Shown in pieces: positions 46,605 to 58,988 of a stretch of DNA of 64,000 nt. The notes under the pieces were generated by a model. That model saw only the letters and a program-made list of their open reading frames with translations, was not told the DNA's origin and did no database searches. A program made the position numbers and the translations under genes. This DNA comes from Phyto melanocephala. Taxonomy: Eukaryota > Arthropoda > Insecta > Diptera > Rhinophoridae. The stretch spans positions 98,720,562 to 98,784,561 of the forward strand of contig OW799236.1 of assembly GCA_941918925.1 (NCBI GenBank), given 5' to 3'. Each line of letters opens with the position of its first letter. Positions within the stretch are counted from its first letter, which is position 1.

Positions 46605-47000
46605 ATGCTAGTCAAGCTTATCCATTTGATGCCAATATTGTCGGCGTTGTATAGCGTTTTAGATTTTACTAGTCTAGTTTTTTTAACGCATATTGCTCGC
46701 CTCTCTCTGCTGTCCAGAAGCTTAAAAAATTTATTATTTTTTTAAATTTTAGGAAAAACACCGAAAAAGTTATATATTTGTGCTTATATCGCAGTTTGTT
46801 TTGAATCGATTTGTCAGTTTTTTTCAGCAACAGTTTTTGAGACCGCGGCGGTAATTTGGTGTGTTTAGTATGTTCAAAAAATTAATGAGGAACTTTGGTA
46901 ATTTGAAATATTTAAAAATATTTTTGCCTATAACTTTGCCGATTAGTGATTTGTTCCAACATGCGAATATCTGCAGAGGCATTTCATATCTTTAAAATTT
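46605..47000 (+). repeat. Old interior fragment of the 40.5-kb type repeat
   Basis: It has GTCAAGCTTATCCATTTGAT, GCCAATATTGTCGG and TTTTTGCCTATAACTTTGCC, each matching 40.7-41.0 kb in order but strongly diverged. Confidence 0.45.
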
Positions 47001-47099
47001 TTTTTTTTGTATGAAATTATCTAAGTTTTTTTGGATTGTATTGCCGGTTATATTTTTAGATAGTTTTCAACTGCGATGTTCGATTGATGCTTTTTTGTA

Positions 47100-47590
47100 A
47101 GCCAACATTTTTTTAACATTTTCAAAAGGTCTCGGATTTTCAGAGTGGTAAATTAAAAACGGCTTCAATTCCTGGCAAATGCTTCCAAAAAATCTCGTTT
47201 AATCAGCATTTAAAACTTGTTGTGCAGAATACCCACCTTCTTCAATAATTTCTTTAAATTAATTATAAACTTTTCGGCAAGTGAAATATGCTATGCAAAT
47301 TTCCACGAGTTTTTAAACGGTCAAACCAACCTCTGCTTGCACCAAATTCTTTTGCACTTTCGAAACTTGATAGCGGGTAGTTTTCTTTCAGATCTTTCAA
47401 TAAAATTTAAGCTTTCCTTTGCATTACCATTTGACTTAATGGTATTCTTTGCTGATTTTGATCTTATATCCAAATGCTAAGAAGTTCCATTAAACGACTT
47501 CTCATTTTTATAACTTGTTTATGCTGTAACGATGTTGCAATTTCAACCAATTTTTTAAAAAACACTAAAACGTTTCACTTTTTGTTCTAA
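47100..47590 (-). pseudogene. Decayed pogo/Tigger-type (CENPB domain) transposase
   Basis: On the minus strand, broken frames give LKENYPLSSFESAKEFGASR, GWFDRFKTRGNLHSI, IIEEGGYSAQQVLNAD and FFWKHLPGIEA. This order (HTH_CenpB domain, then the start of the DDE domain with the NADET-like motif) is that of jerky/Tigger transposases. A stop replaces the residue after NAD, and frameshifts separate the blocks. No terminal repeats were found. Confidence 0.65.
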
Positions 47591-49872
47591 GCTTATTTGT
47601 TTTCTTTTTGTACTTATTGTTGCAAAATATTTGGATTAAACCTTACTTTGGCAAATGTAATTTAAGACTACCTTCAACTAGCAAACAACTAGGGCGGGAA
47701 ATCCCCTCTTCTTTTTAACGATTTTCATATTAACGATGCAAATCGAAGTACTAACGAGAGTACTTTGAAGTCATTCGACACAAACGAAAACAAAAACGTT
47801 GCGACTACGAAATCACAAAATTTTTAAAGCGACGCAACTACGAAACGACGCAAAATGAAGCAATGCAATCCGGGTTTTTGCTGTATATGTATAAACCATT
47901 AAAATAATTAATCTTGAATTTTCGTAAGATTAACAGCATTTTTATCTAAGATAAACAGTGCAGTTTGGTTTCTTAATTTTATCGTTGTACGAAAAAAAAA
48001 GTTTATAAGAAAATTGCATTTAAATTTATTTTCTTATCCACATCAGAGATCTGCAACGAATACTCATGAAGTAAGTCAACTTTAATTATGATTCATTATT
48101 TCGTTGATTTATACGCATTCAAACTTATTGAAAAGTCTTCACTACTTATACGCACTTTTAAATTAAATGTACTTAGAGTATTCATATTCATCAACACGTA
48201 TGACTTAGTTGATTGCTATTGTCGTTCATGCAAAATAAAAAGACGACCAAAAGCACGTATGACTCGCGTAGTCATTATGAAGTTGTGTGTTTTAACTAGG
48301 CTTGCCAGATAACAATTTGGCATTCACCATAATAATTGTGGATTGTTAAAAAAAATAGACAATTAAAATTTAACAAAATAATACAAAAACAATAAGCAAA
48401 AATAAAATGCTTGCTTTGATTTCTGTTTAAGAGATTTAGATTTTGTTTTTGCGTATTATCTTTCAAATTTAAGTGAGCACCTAAGAACGCAGTTTTTTAA
48501 TTTGCTGCAAAAAATTTAAACATGAAAATAAAAAACACAAAATAACTGTTATTGTTTACCTCTTATTATAGAAGCCAACCAAAACCTACCCTAAAGGCCA
48601 TAATTTATTTAAAAACTAAATAGTGATACTTGCAATAATTTTGTATTACAAATTGTAACATTTTAAATTTTCTGGCGGCCAAAAAATATCTTGCACTCTC
48701 CGACCTGCCAACATTGGTTTTTTCTTCATACAAATGAGAGCTGTTAATGTGTTTGCTGTTGAGTCAACTTGCATCATTCTATGAAGATATGTAGTTTCTT
48801 AAAAATATGAATCAACGTGGGTAATTTTGCGAATCATATAGATATGGGACCGTATGAGTATGACATAGAACTCATGTTCATTGTGTGTTATACTTATAAA
48901 TCAACGTTGTTGTAGGTATGCGTACGTCAGCTCAGTTGAATTTCAATGATTTTTACGCACTTATACTCAAATTTTATGACTCACTATGAATATTGAAAAA
49001 AACAACTCAAAGCCGACTACTGATCCACATTATGAATATTTTCATTCGTTAATATTTACATAAATTTTGCGAATGCTAATGCTAACATCACTAGTCCGTG
49101 TGTATAAATTTCAATATTATCAATAGACATCATAAATTATAAAAAACGATTTTATTATAGAAAACATTTTTATGTATGTATGTAAGTACATAAGTTCGTC
49201 TACATATTAATAAATATTAAAAATAATATTAAATGCATGTGCATACATACATATCTATGTATGTTCATACGTACATTTGTTTTTATGTACATTGTAAAAG
49301 TAATTGGTACAACAATATGAAAGGGTATATTTATACACTATATATTTTGGTTGTTTCTATGAATGTTATTTAAATACGAGTCATAAAATATAAAATTTTT
49401 TGCTCGCCTTATCTCATTATCCTAGTAAAAAATTAGATAAAAAAATTCCTACAAGCTAAAAAAATTTTCGAGATACGAAAGAATAAATAAATTATTTAGA
49501 TTATTTTCCGCTTTTGTTTTTAGCATATTTTAATAATTGTTTTCTTTAATAATTTATAGCTTAGATTAAGTTACAACTTTCTAATAGTACGTATTCATCG
49601 TTATGTTTATAATAATACACATGTATGTATGTATGTATGCATTTATGCATCTATTTACTTACATACTTATATGGGGTTAGCTATCAATTGTCTAATTGAA
49701 GTGTAACTTACATTTGGGCATTTCCATGTCATCGTACGTGACGTTTGAACTCCTATAAAGTGGAGTAGTTTTTGCAAGAGTAAGAGTAACTGAAACAAAA
49801 ATTAGATCTTTATGTTCCATTTAAAGGGTACTTTATTAAAAAAAAAAAAATTATATTTGAATCATTGTTGTC
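47591..49872. other. Intergenic, no recognised gene
   Basis: AT-rich with short (TATG)n-type microsatellites at about 49170-49275 and 49622-49660. No repeat with clear ends and no supported ORF. Confidence 0.5.
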
Positions 49873-49875
49873 TAA

Positions 49876-50508
49876 TACCATAGACAGACGACAGCGTTAA
49901 TTTGCATTAAAAACTCACTAATGCAAATTAAAATTTTGCTGTGACAGACGACAGTTATTGCATTTAGTCAAAATTGTAAAAATTGTAAATGCACTAGCAA
50001 TCACAAATTTGAACATGTTGCTACAAGTTGGGATGGCAAAAGGACACTCTGAAATAAGAGAAAGGGAGTTGTGGAAATTCTTAGGTTTAATGGTATCTTT
50101 TCATGGAGGTTATAATTCATACATACATACATACATATGTATGTATGTACATATGTATGTAGGTATGTGGTATTTTTTTAAAGGACCGTAACAGCACTTT
50201 TAGGGAGAGTGACGTGCTTACGATGGACGATACCAGTATTAAGGAAAACTTTTGCCTAAACAGAAAGGCATTCCAAAAAATATGTAAAAAATTTCAACAT
50301 ATCGAATATATTTTTATTTTACATTTTTGATTTTTTAATTTTTTGATTGATTGCCGACCGTGTTGCCATATTGAAATTGCTAAATACAGTATAAATTCAA
50401 TATGATTTAGTGCATTTACGTGATATATAATACACATTATAACGGGGATAATTCATAATTTGAATTAAGACTTTTAATGCAAATTAACGCTGTCGTCTGT
50501 CTATGGTA
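49876..50508. mobile_element. 633-bp Harbinger-like element, perfect 37-bp TIRs
   Basis: The ends TACCATAGACAGACGACAGC are mirrored exactly over 37 bp (through GTTAATTTGCATTAAAA). TAA flanks at 49873-49875 and 50509-50511. A degenerate plus-strand frame near 50213-50290 reads TMDDTSIKENFCLNRKAFQK, like the start of a PIF/Harbinger nuclease. A (CATA/TATG)n microsatellite is at 50118-50166. Identical TIRs suggest a comparatively recent insertion. Confidence 0.85.
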
Positions 50509-50511
50509 TAA

Positions 50512-52319
50512 AATATCCAGAAAAATAAGAATATATCGAACGTGACATAAAACAGGAGTGATTTTGAGGTATATATGAAAATATGAAAAAATCTGCGAAT
50601 CTTGGGAGGTATTTTTTATTTTTTTTAATTTCTTGCACTAAGCCAAATATTTTTTATTTAAAATCCATCATACGTAATTGAAAACAATCTTTTAATGATT
50701 TTATAAAAAATTCAATTTAATATCGTTTGTGACATATCGTACTTGACATATTTTTCTCTAATAGTATTCTTAGGTAATAAAATTTATATTGTGTTAAGAA
50801 AAAAAGTTAAATTCTAAATTAGGTGCTTTTATTTTGGGACTCTTGCGACTATTTAAATACGAATGACGAAGACAAATAATGTTTTTTCGTTACGTACGTG
50901 ACATTAAAATAACATACAAGGGAAATACAAAAAAATACCGCTAATTGGACTCTATATTTTCTTTTCTCTTATGGATCTTGGTATTTGTTGTTGTTACCTT
51001 AATTTTAAAGCATATTTACAATTACAATTTATTTTTACAATTAAGTCGCAAAAAAAAAATAGTTGATTGCAATTTTTTAAAATAAGTCAAAGAGATAATC
51101 AGATTAAACTCTTATTATTGCTCTTAAAATAGTTTAATAATCTCTTATTAATACCTGCACATAGTAAAATTTGAGTGGTTTTTATCAATAAACTTATATT
51201 GAAAATCTTTCAAGAGTTTTTATTTTTACAGTCGTGGTTGACATATTCATGGAAATGCCCATATGTAATATTTAAAGTAAATTTATTTTTCTTAGCTTTG
51301 CTCTGCGATGTAATGATAGAATTTTGAAAAAATCACTATTTACATTTACTATACATATAAAACTAAGTTAGACTTACTGGATTTTGTAAAGCAATCCGTC
51401 AAAATACTTTACCAATACTTTAGTCTTTTTTTTTACCCAAACTTTCTTTCTAATATTATTTTCCGATTTAGCCATAGATTTTTTACCGGTAAAAAGCTTG
51501 ATCGGGCAGAGTAAAGAAATTCAACTAACTTACCTATTACCATGAGAATCTTGAGGAATATACCAGGATACAAGAAATATTGGCATTGGACACTCCTAGA
51601 ATAAAATTGAAACCCTTTAATATACATATTTAAAATAAGACGTATTTGTTATGTATATGTGTACACTTATCAGAACTATCTCTTGCAGATTGGCCACTAT
51701 TTTTTATTATTCTGCTCCTTGGATAATAATTTTATAAAATTTATCCTTGGAAATTAAATTTAAAAAAAAATCATTTAAAATAACATTTTTTATAATTTAT
51801 TATTTTTTTCAATTGGCAGAAATCTCTAGTATTTTGAAAATATTTTATATCAATTAAACAATTCATTAAACTAATTAAAACTATAATAAGAATTTAAAAA
51901 CAAATCGGAAAGCCATTTAATTAAAAAAAATTAAGCAATATTTTTTTTTTAATGTTATTTTTGCAAAATAAAAAAAAATCAATTTCTCTCTGTAAATATT
52001 ATTATTAAGAACATACATTTTGAAGTTTTCATGAAAAGTAAACTTTAAATAATACAATTAAAAGAAATACATGATTATGGCATTATGAAGTAAATGTCAA
52101 AACATAAAAAAAGTAACTATAACTTGTTTTCGATAACTAAATATTATTAAAAAGAATGTAATATGACCGTCGTGGTTTTTCTTTGCATTTAGAATTAAAG
52201 AACAAGTCAAATAAAATTTATAAAAATTGCGAATATATTTTTTTATATATATATTTAAGGAAAGAAAACTTGTAAAATTAGAGTCTTAAAAAATTGTGCG
52301 GACTACATCGCTATCAGCC
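50512..52319. other. Intergenic, no recognised gene
   Basis: Two GTGACATA-type phrases recur (CGTACGTGAC near 49735 and 50895, CGTACTTGACAT near 50739), but no bounded repeat could be defined. Confidence 0.45.
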
Positions 52320-52329
52320 TGGATGGGAC

Positions 52330-52545
52330 AGACTAAAATAGGGGTGCATATTTATTCATGCAGGTAATCGCAGTTCCGAGGAAATTTTTTGTTTATGTTT
52401 TTTTATATATTTGACATTTGAATTAAATTAGAGAAAAGAGAGAGAATTATTTTTTATCGCTGAGCTTTGACAACTGAAGTTTAAAATAAGTGAATAATGA
52501 CGAAGCAAGATTACCTGATGAATAAATGTGCCTTTGTATTATTCT
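52330..52545. mobile_element. Small TIR element
   Basis: ATTTATTCATGCAGGTAATC and GATTACCTGATGAATAAAT are inverted. The outer sequences (AATAGGGGTGCAT / GTGCCTTTGTATT) match loosely. About 215 bp. Confidence 0.5.
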
Positions 52546-53805
52546 AAAATATTTGTTTGTAAAAAATTGCGGGGCATTAACATATATTACTAGAGGCAAC
52601 ATTCAATATTTCATGTTTATAGAGTAATAAGGATAGAGCATTAGAATTAAATAATATTATTTTGTCACGGCAAGTGAGAGAGAGAGAGAGAGAAATAATG
52701 AGTTTTATGTCAACTTCAGCTTACCAGCACCGCCTTTTTAGTCGATTTACAATATCTGCACCGAGCTGCTATGCTAAATATAGCAGCCTAAATCAGCATC
52801 CTTATTTCAACCTTAAAACCCATATAATTTTAATTTATTAAAGCTTTTGGTTCTAATTACTTTAATTGAGTAGAATATATGTTTGTTATAATAAAATATG
52901 TTTGAAGATAACAACAAGTGTCCTGAAAACTTCATCACACAGGAGCTACAATTGCAAAATTAATGTCATGGAAAAGTTTCAACTCTTTAAACGTCTAACA
53001 AAATTTTTAGTTTGCAATTTTAGTTGATTAACGATAAAGTATTGGTTAACTGCTATGGTGAATGGTTAACCAAAAATCGGTAGATTTCTATAGCTAAAAT
53101 GAATTTTTTCCCAGTAATCTAATTTTGAATTTTTATTTTATATTTAGATAATTATAACAAGAGTTTGTATACTTTACATTTCATAAGTGTTCGCAGCTGC
53201 GACAAAAATGAAATAGTTTCAATAAAGGGCGTACAAAGAAAATGTTCACTTTTCCATTATTGGCATACTTCGAAAGTGAACAAAATTGTAAAAATAAAAT
53301 AGTAGAATAAGAGAAATGTTTAGTTTTGTGTTTATATGGTTAATTAAAAACAAAATAAGATTCTTACATTTCTTATTCTTCGTCCATTTTCTGTTCGTTG
53401 TGTGACGACCGAGTTATGAAAAATATTTAAAGCTAATCTTTTTCTATGTTTTTCCTCTAGCACAGTTTTTTTTTTCAAAATTGAACACGCTTTAATTAGA
53501 ATTTTGTCATATGACTTTTACACAAGCAATGCTTTAAAAGGTTTTCACGGCATGTACCAATTGTAACAAATGTGAATAACTAATTCGTGTCTTTCGGATA
53601 TTTTCACTTTTGTTTTATATGATTCAATATTTTAAAAAATAGGATAAATTTGTTATATAAAACGGAGATTCACACTACCAATCTTAAGATATTATTAAGA
53701 AAGCGATCTTATTAAAGTTATTGTTTACATATTTATTATTGTTTATAGCTCATTTTCTTTTTAAAGTAGTTTTTAACACTTTCAAATATTATGGTTTATA
53801 GTATA
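52546..53805. other. Intergenic, no recognised gene
   Basis: A (GA)n microsatellite is at about 52676-52694. Nothing else is recognised. Confidence 0.45.
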
Positions 53806-54186
53806 CTAGCCAAGCCCGGCGCGCATTGCTACACTCCTTAATGAATAAAATGCATTTTGAATTTGAATTGAATGTCAAGTGCAATAAACTAAATAATATA
53901 ACTTTTTTATAGGCGTGGCACTGCCCACTTTTATAATCACGAAATTGTATAGTCATGACAGCTCAATATGTGCGCAAAGTTTCAGAAAATTCGATCTAGT
54001 GCAAGTAGTAAAATTGGTAACCTTTTTTTTGATGGGCGTGGCCGCGCCTACTTTTTACCACCCATAAACACTCCCTGGAATGTGTACAACAACTTGCCAA
54101 AGTTTTAGTTCGATTGGCTTTACAGTTTCGGAGTCTACAGCTAACACGCACACACAGACAGACAGAGTTTCACTTTTATATATAGA
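53806..54186 (-). mobile_element. Helitron-like element, 381 bp
   Basis: On the minus strand it starts A|TCTATATATAAAAGTGAAAC and ends GCGCGCCGGGCTTGGCTAG|T. There are no inverted ends and no target duplication, as expected for Helitrons. It contains one GGGCGTGGCCGCGCC-type block pair, fewer than the other copies. Confidence 0.65.
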
Positions 54187-54896
54187 TTAATGCATGTATT
54201 TATATGTTTTATATATGTTTGTCTTATTAAAAAAGAAATTATTTCATAAAAGATTAATAATTTTAGTAATTTTTAACATCACTGATTGTTAAAACAACAC
54301 CTACATAAACATACACACTCCGTCACACACACACACACTTTCAAGCAATTGTTTATTAAACGGAAACAACAGGTTGTGACTCAAATTCACCTTAATGGTC
54401 ACATTTCACCACATTGCTTTTTTTTCTTCCTAATCTGTTGGCAACATGTAGCTAAGCGATATTGTAATAATGCATGTTGCTTTAACATGGGTGAATGTAC
54501 ACACACACTGTTATGAGCACTCTCTACCTCCTCTTATAAAAAAGCAATGTCCAACTGTTTTGTGAAGAGATTTTTTGTTTCGTAGATTTGTACATATTCA
54601 TTATACATAATCGTAAACAGAGATGGTTATTATGCATACTTCTTTGTATGATCATTGCAGTTAAATGTTTTCAAATGAAAAACCATGTTTTTCCAAACAC
54701 TTTTAATTAACTTTTCTCGACTTTCAGCAATTTATTTTATAAAAAAAATAAAAAACAAATATTAAATATTTTGTTTTTTTTCGGACATATCGAATCTTAA
54801 GTGTATTATTATTAATAAATTAATTACTAATAAAATTAATAATAATATTAATATTTATATATTAATTATTATTTATTATAATATATTACACTTATA
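54187..54896. other. Intergenic, no recognised gene
   Basis: It contains (CA)n near 54310-54340 and an AT-rich run (54800-54890) just before the next family repeat. Confidence 0.45.
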
Positions 54897-55476
54897 ACAA
54901 GTAAGAGTGCTATATTTGGCCGTGCCGAATCTTTTATACCCTTCGCAACGTGTAGTCATGCAATAACAATTGTTTGTATCACCATTCATCTCATATGAAA
55001 TACGTACATAGATATAAAAAACATACCTATATAAAACCAACCCATTGTAAAATTATAAATTGAGTTAACGTATGTATGTTTAAAAAGAAATAAAAAAAAA
55101 AAATATAAATAAAATAAAATAAAAAAACGAAAAAATGTAACAACAAAAATATAAATAATATATAAAACAAAAAAAAAATTTTTTTGGCTCAGCTAGGATT
55201 CGATGCCACGTTCACTCTGACCATTATACCACGTTTGTATGTATGTGTTGTATGTTGTTGTTGTGAAAAAAAAACGAGGTGGTCGTGGTTTTTTCCTCAT
55301 ATCTCAGTTGTTGATTTCAACATAAAAACGGACAGACGGACAGAATCGACTCCCTTATTCATAAGCTTTCAGAAAATATACACTTTATGGGGTCGGAAAT
55401 GAAAATTGTAGAAATTTCACACTGAATGACAAACCTATATATACCCTTTTTCACTTTTGTGTGAAGGGTATAAAAA
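54897..55476 (+). mobile_element. CAAGTAAGAG-family element
   Basis: It starts AACAAGTAAGAGTGCTATAT and ends GTGAAGGGTATAAAAA. It has TTGGCTCAGCTAGGATTCGA and a deletion between CTCATATCTCAGTTG and TTGATTTCAACAT that removes the CCCGGGTCC block. Confidence 0.8.
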
Positions 55477-56507
55477 TGTAGAGATGCCATCTCTGATGGC
55501 AGGTGGTGAGATTCTTGTATTACAATGTTTTGGTAACATTTTTTTTTTGGTTTTACTTGTTTTTGTTATTTTTTGTTGTTGTTAAAGTAACATTTCCGTA
55601 ACTAAAAAGAATGATTTTTTTTTCGCATGGCTTGTAAATGTTGGCTGTTGCTGTTGTACTTTCTGGTGGCTCAAGTTTGTATAAAAAGCATTCACGATTC
55701 ACAATTGATGTCAAGTTAAGCATTCTAATTCTAAGTGTTGACATCAATCCTGCGGTGCTACATCTTTAAAAAAATAAACGTTAAATTCTATAAAAATAAA
55801 AAAAATTCTTAATTAATCCCGTCGTCTCATTTTTGAAGTATATAAAGTCAGTGTTGGAGCATTAAATTATTTTTCTGTATTATTCATCTGTAATATATTT
55901 CAACTTTACGTAACGGTGAGTTAAAAAAAAGATGTGTTATTTTTGAGGCTGCAAAATATGTTATTATTAAAGAAAATAAAATAAATTGTTTGATTTAAGC
56001 AGTTGTTAATGTTGATAAAAATTAAAAAAAAAAATAAACTGAAAAATACAAAATATAATAATTAAAGAAAGCAACTGCTAAAATATTTATTAAAAAAGCA
56101 TTTTGCAAACTCTTAATAAAGTTCTTATGTATGAATGTTAAACTTTTAACAATATTTTTCTAACACTTACAATATTAAATTTAAATATTTTACATATTTT
56201 TTTTAGAATGTTAATATAATTATCAGTGTTTGGCCTTAAAATCTTAAAAGCGTCCCATTCCCAATTTACATGGAGTTTTTTTTAAGATTAAATAATCAAT
56301 ATAAGAATATATATTTTAAAGAAGCTGGAGAAATTAAATATTTTATTTCTTGATGAAGTAAAATTTTTCGCTGTTTTAATTTTACTACAGTGTTATTGCG
56401 TTTTTTAATGTATTTTTATATGTCCTGTTTCTAATTAAATATTTTACTTCAGCGGCATTTTGTCAGTTTTTAGTGTACAGCCAAATTAAGTATCCGATGA
56501 AACTAAG
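55477..56507. other. Intergenic, no recognised gene
   Basis: No supported ORF or bounded repeat. Confidence 0.45.
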
Positions 56508-56634
56508 GTGCCGTTTTTAGAATGCGAACAATTACTTTCAGTGGACGTTTTGCGTGTAATTTGTTTTTGTTACAATAACAAATTACACGCAAAACGTCCA
56601 CTCAAAGTAACCGTTCGCATTCTAAAAACAGCAC
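56508..56634. repeat. 127-nt near-perfect hairpin
   Basis: Two 58-nt arms with only four mismatches flank a loop of about 11 nt. The arms contain TTTTTAGAATGCGAAC and GTGGACGTTTTGCGTGTAAT and their complements. It may be a palindromic MITE or the source of a hairpin RNA. No second copy was noticed in the window. Confidence 0.75.
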
Positions 56635-57532
56635 ATAAGACTCATTACAAAATTATGTTTTTTTTTTTTTTTACGAACAGTCAAAAGTGCTTAGGCACGC
56701 AAATTACTTAAGCTCAAACGATTAAAAACTTACACACCTGAAACCTCAAAATATACATGATAATTTTCTTACCTAATGATGACCTGTTGTCGATGTATAA
56801 ATAAAAATTTTTAATAAAATTTCAACACAAACTTTCATCACAGCCATTAACAATTTTTTTTAGTTCAAAAAAACACTGTTAAAATATTAATATATTTACA
56901 TTTTTTTATAACACTATACAAATGTAAAGTTCAAAACGTAGGAGCTACCAATTTTTTGCTTTCGAGTTTGAGTGTCCATCAAGATAAATTTAATTGAAAT
57001 GAAAAACAATTTATGTATTAATTATGCTTAATCCAAGAGCCATAACTAATATTTTTGTTGTTTTTAAATTTATTTGACTTTAATGACTGTAAACTTTTTG
57101 TCGATTGCTTATTCAATATTCACAATTGGGATACGCAAATATTTGCCTTTCAACTGTTTCAAGGCAAATGTTGCCCAAGTTGTTACAGAACATAAACAAA
57201 GACCCCCCAAGTTAAACACCATGCAACAAGTGTGTACTGTATGTGTATGAGTGTGTAGGAATATCGTCTTCAAAGTATTGTAACATGTGTATGTTTTTTG
57301 TTAAATATACAGAAGACGAAGAACAAATTCATTCATTATCCACACTGATTCATTGATTTCTAAGCACATGCAAGTGCACGGGGACAGTGGGGATTTTCGA
57401 AGAAAAACAAAAAAAAAAAAAATAATAATAATAAAAAATAAATAAATGATTATAATTATTTAACTTCTGAGCCATTTATTTGATTTATTTGAATCTTGAA
57501 ATATATTATACAGAAGGAATTATACTTTTACA

Positions 57533-57660
57533 ATGGCGTCAGCTGGAACAGCATATGGACAATGGAATGTGCAGCAAATATTAAATGAGTTTAAAGTGTG
57601 GTTAAATAGATATTTGAAACTATCAAAATATCGGGTGTCCCAACTAGAACGCAATTTTTA
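57533..57660 (+). other. Short frame cut by the mariner insertion
   Basis: From an ATG in good context (ACAATGG) it reads MASAGTAYGQWNVQQILNEF, then KVWLNRYLKLSKY, and runs into the mariner left end. Without the mariner the frame would end at TAA one codon earlier. The composition looks protein-like (W, Q, E, V), unlike most chance frames here. It could be the start of a decayed retroelement gag or a host exon; I do not recognise it. Confidence 0.3.
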
Positions 57661-58554
57661 AATTTGGCGCGATTCGAAGTGTCATTGTTTGACATTTGAA
57701 CAATTGTTATTGTTTGCTAGTAGAAGGTACGATGTTAGTAAAAATGGAGCGCTACACGAATTAACAACGCATTCTCATTGTGAAATTGTTTTACCAAAAT
57801 GGTGAGAGTTTTGCAGCTACAGTTCACAAATTGCGATCAATTTGGGGTCACAATAATGCTCCAAAAGAGTCAACTGTAAAGAGATTAATGGATAAATTTG
57901 CCGAAACTGGGTCTGTTAGTGATGTAAAGACAACCACGCGCCTTCGACCAGGTCGATCGACCAAAAATGTCGCAGCTGTACGTGATGATGTCGCTCAAAC
58001 TCCATCAACCTCAATTCGACACCGAGCTCAGCAAATTGGTGTCTTCAAATCCACTATGCAGCGAATTTTGACGAAAGATTTGCATCTTCATGCATACAAA
58101 CTTCAATTGACTCAGGAACTGAAGCCAGCATGTCATACAGCCAGAGAAACAATTCAATTGCTGCATCAGTCATTTCCCGGTCGTGTTATTTCGCATTTTG
58201 GAGAACAGAATTGGCCGAATAGATCGTGTGATTTAACACCTTTAGATTTTTTTCTTTGGGGTTTTTTGAAGTCGATGGTTTACGCGAATTAGCCGACGAC
58301 GACTCAAGCCTTAAAAGAGGAAATTGAACGCTGCATTAATGAAATACCGCAGCATTTATGCAAAAAGGTCATTGAAAATTTCATTAAAAGATCGCGTGTG
58401 TGCCAGCAAAGCCGCGGCGGCCATCTGCACAATATATTGTTCCATACATAACCTCATTCTGTCTACTTTACGATATAATAAAGTTTCACGATTTTTTTTA
58501 AATATCTGTGTTTTATTTAAAATTTAAAAATTGCGTTCTAGTTGGGACACCCAT
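57631..58554 (+). mobile_element. 924-bp internally deleted mariner with TA duplications
   Basis: The left end is TCGGGTGTCCCAACTAGAAC and the right end, inverted, ATGGGTGTCCCAACTAGAAC. They are identical for 33 bp from the third base. TA flanks at 57629-57630 and 58555-58556. Intact elements of the kind are about 1.3 kb. The missing part is a clean internal deletion in the transposase, so the copy is non-autonomous but has mobilisable ends. Confidence 0.9.
57744..58451 (+). pseudogene. Mariner transposase, internally deleted
   Basis: A single frame of 236 codons with two stops. The first (TAA) is at codon 7 after MERYTN. Then comes the paired helix-turn-helix part (NGESFAATVHKLRSIWG, STVKRLMDKFAETGSV) and IGVFKSTMQRILTKDLHLHA up to LTQELKP. 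Here some 120-140 residues are absent, including the first two catalytic aspartates. The frame continues at CHTARETIQLLHQSFPGRVI with NRSCDLTPLDFFLWG (third aspartate region). A second stop (TAG) follows SMVYAN. It then reads on to VIENFIKRSRVCQQ, SRGGHLHNILFHT and the natural stop. Confidence 0.9.
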
Positions 58555-58988
58555 TATAACTTTAATTGACTGGATTTTTTTTTTATTTTATTAAAAAAAG
58601 TTTTTGTTATAAGTAAAATATCACATAATTTTGGATACAAAATAAAAAAAAAATTTAATATTTTTAAATTGTTCTTAAGGTTCGATATTTTTAAAAACAC
58701 GTCTTAAATTTGCAGGTTTTTTTTTAAATCTTAATAAAACAGTTAACATTGTTTGAAGATTTTTTTTAAGAACTAGTTAAGACATTTTTAGCTACTACAT
58801 ATTCCCTAAATATATTTTTAGAGTTTTAGCGATAGAAATTTAGCTTTATCGAGTCACAAAATAGGGCTGCAGGTCATGTAATTACATAATTAATTATTAT
58901 AATTAGATTTATCGATGTTTTGATTACCGAATTCTATTTCATAACAACATGTTAGTGAAATATATGGCATTTACAAGCAACCCTAAAA

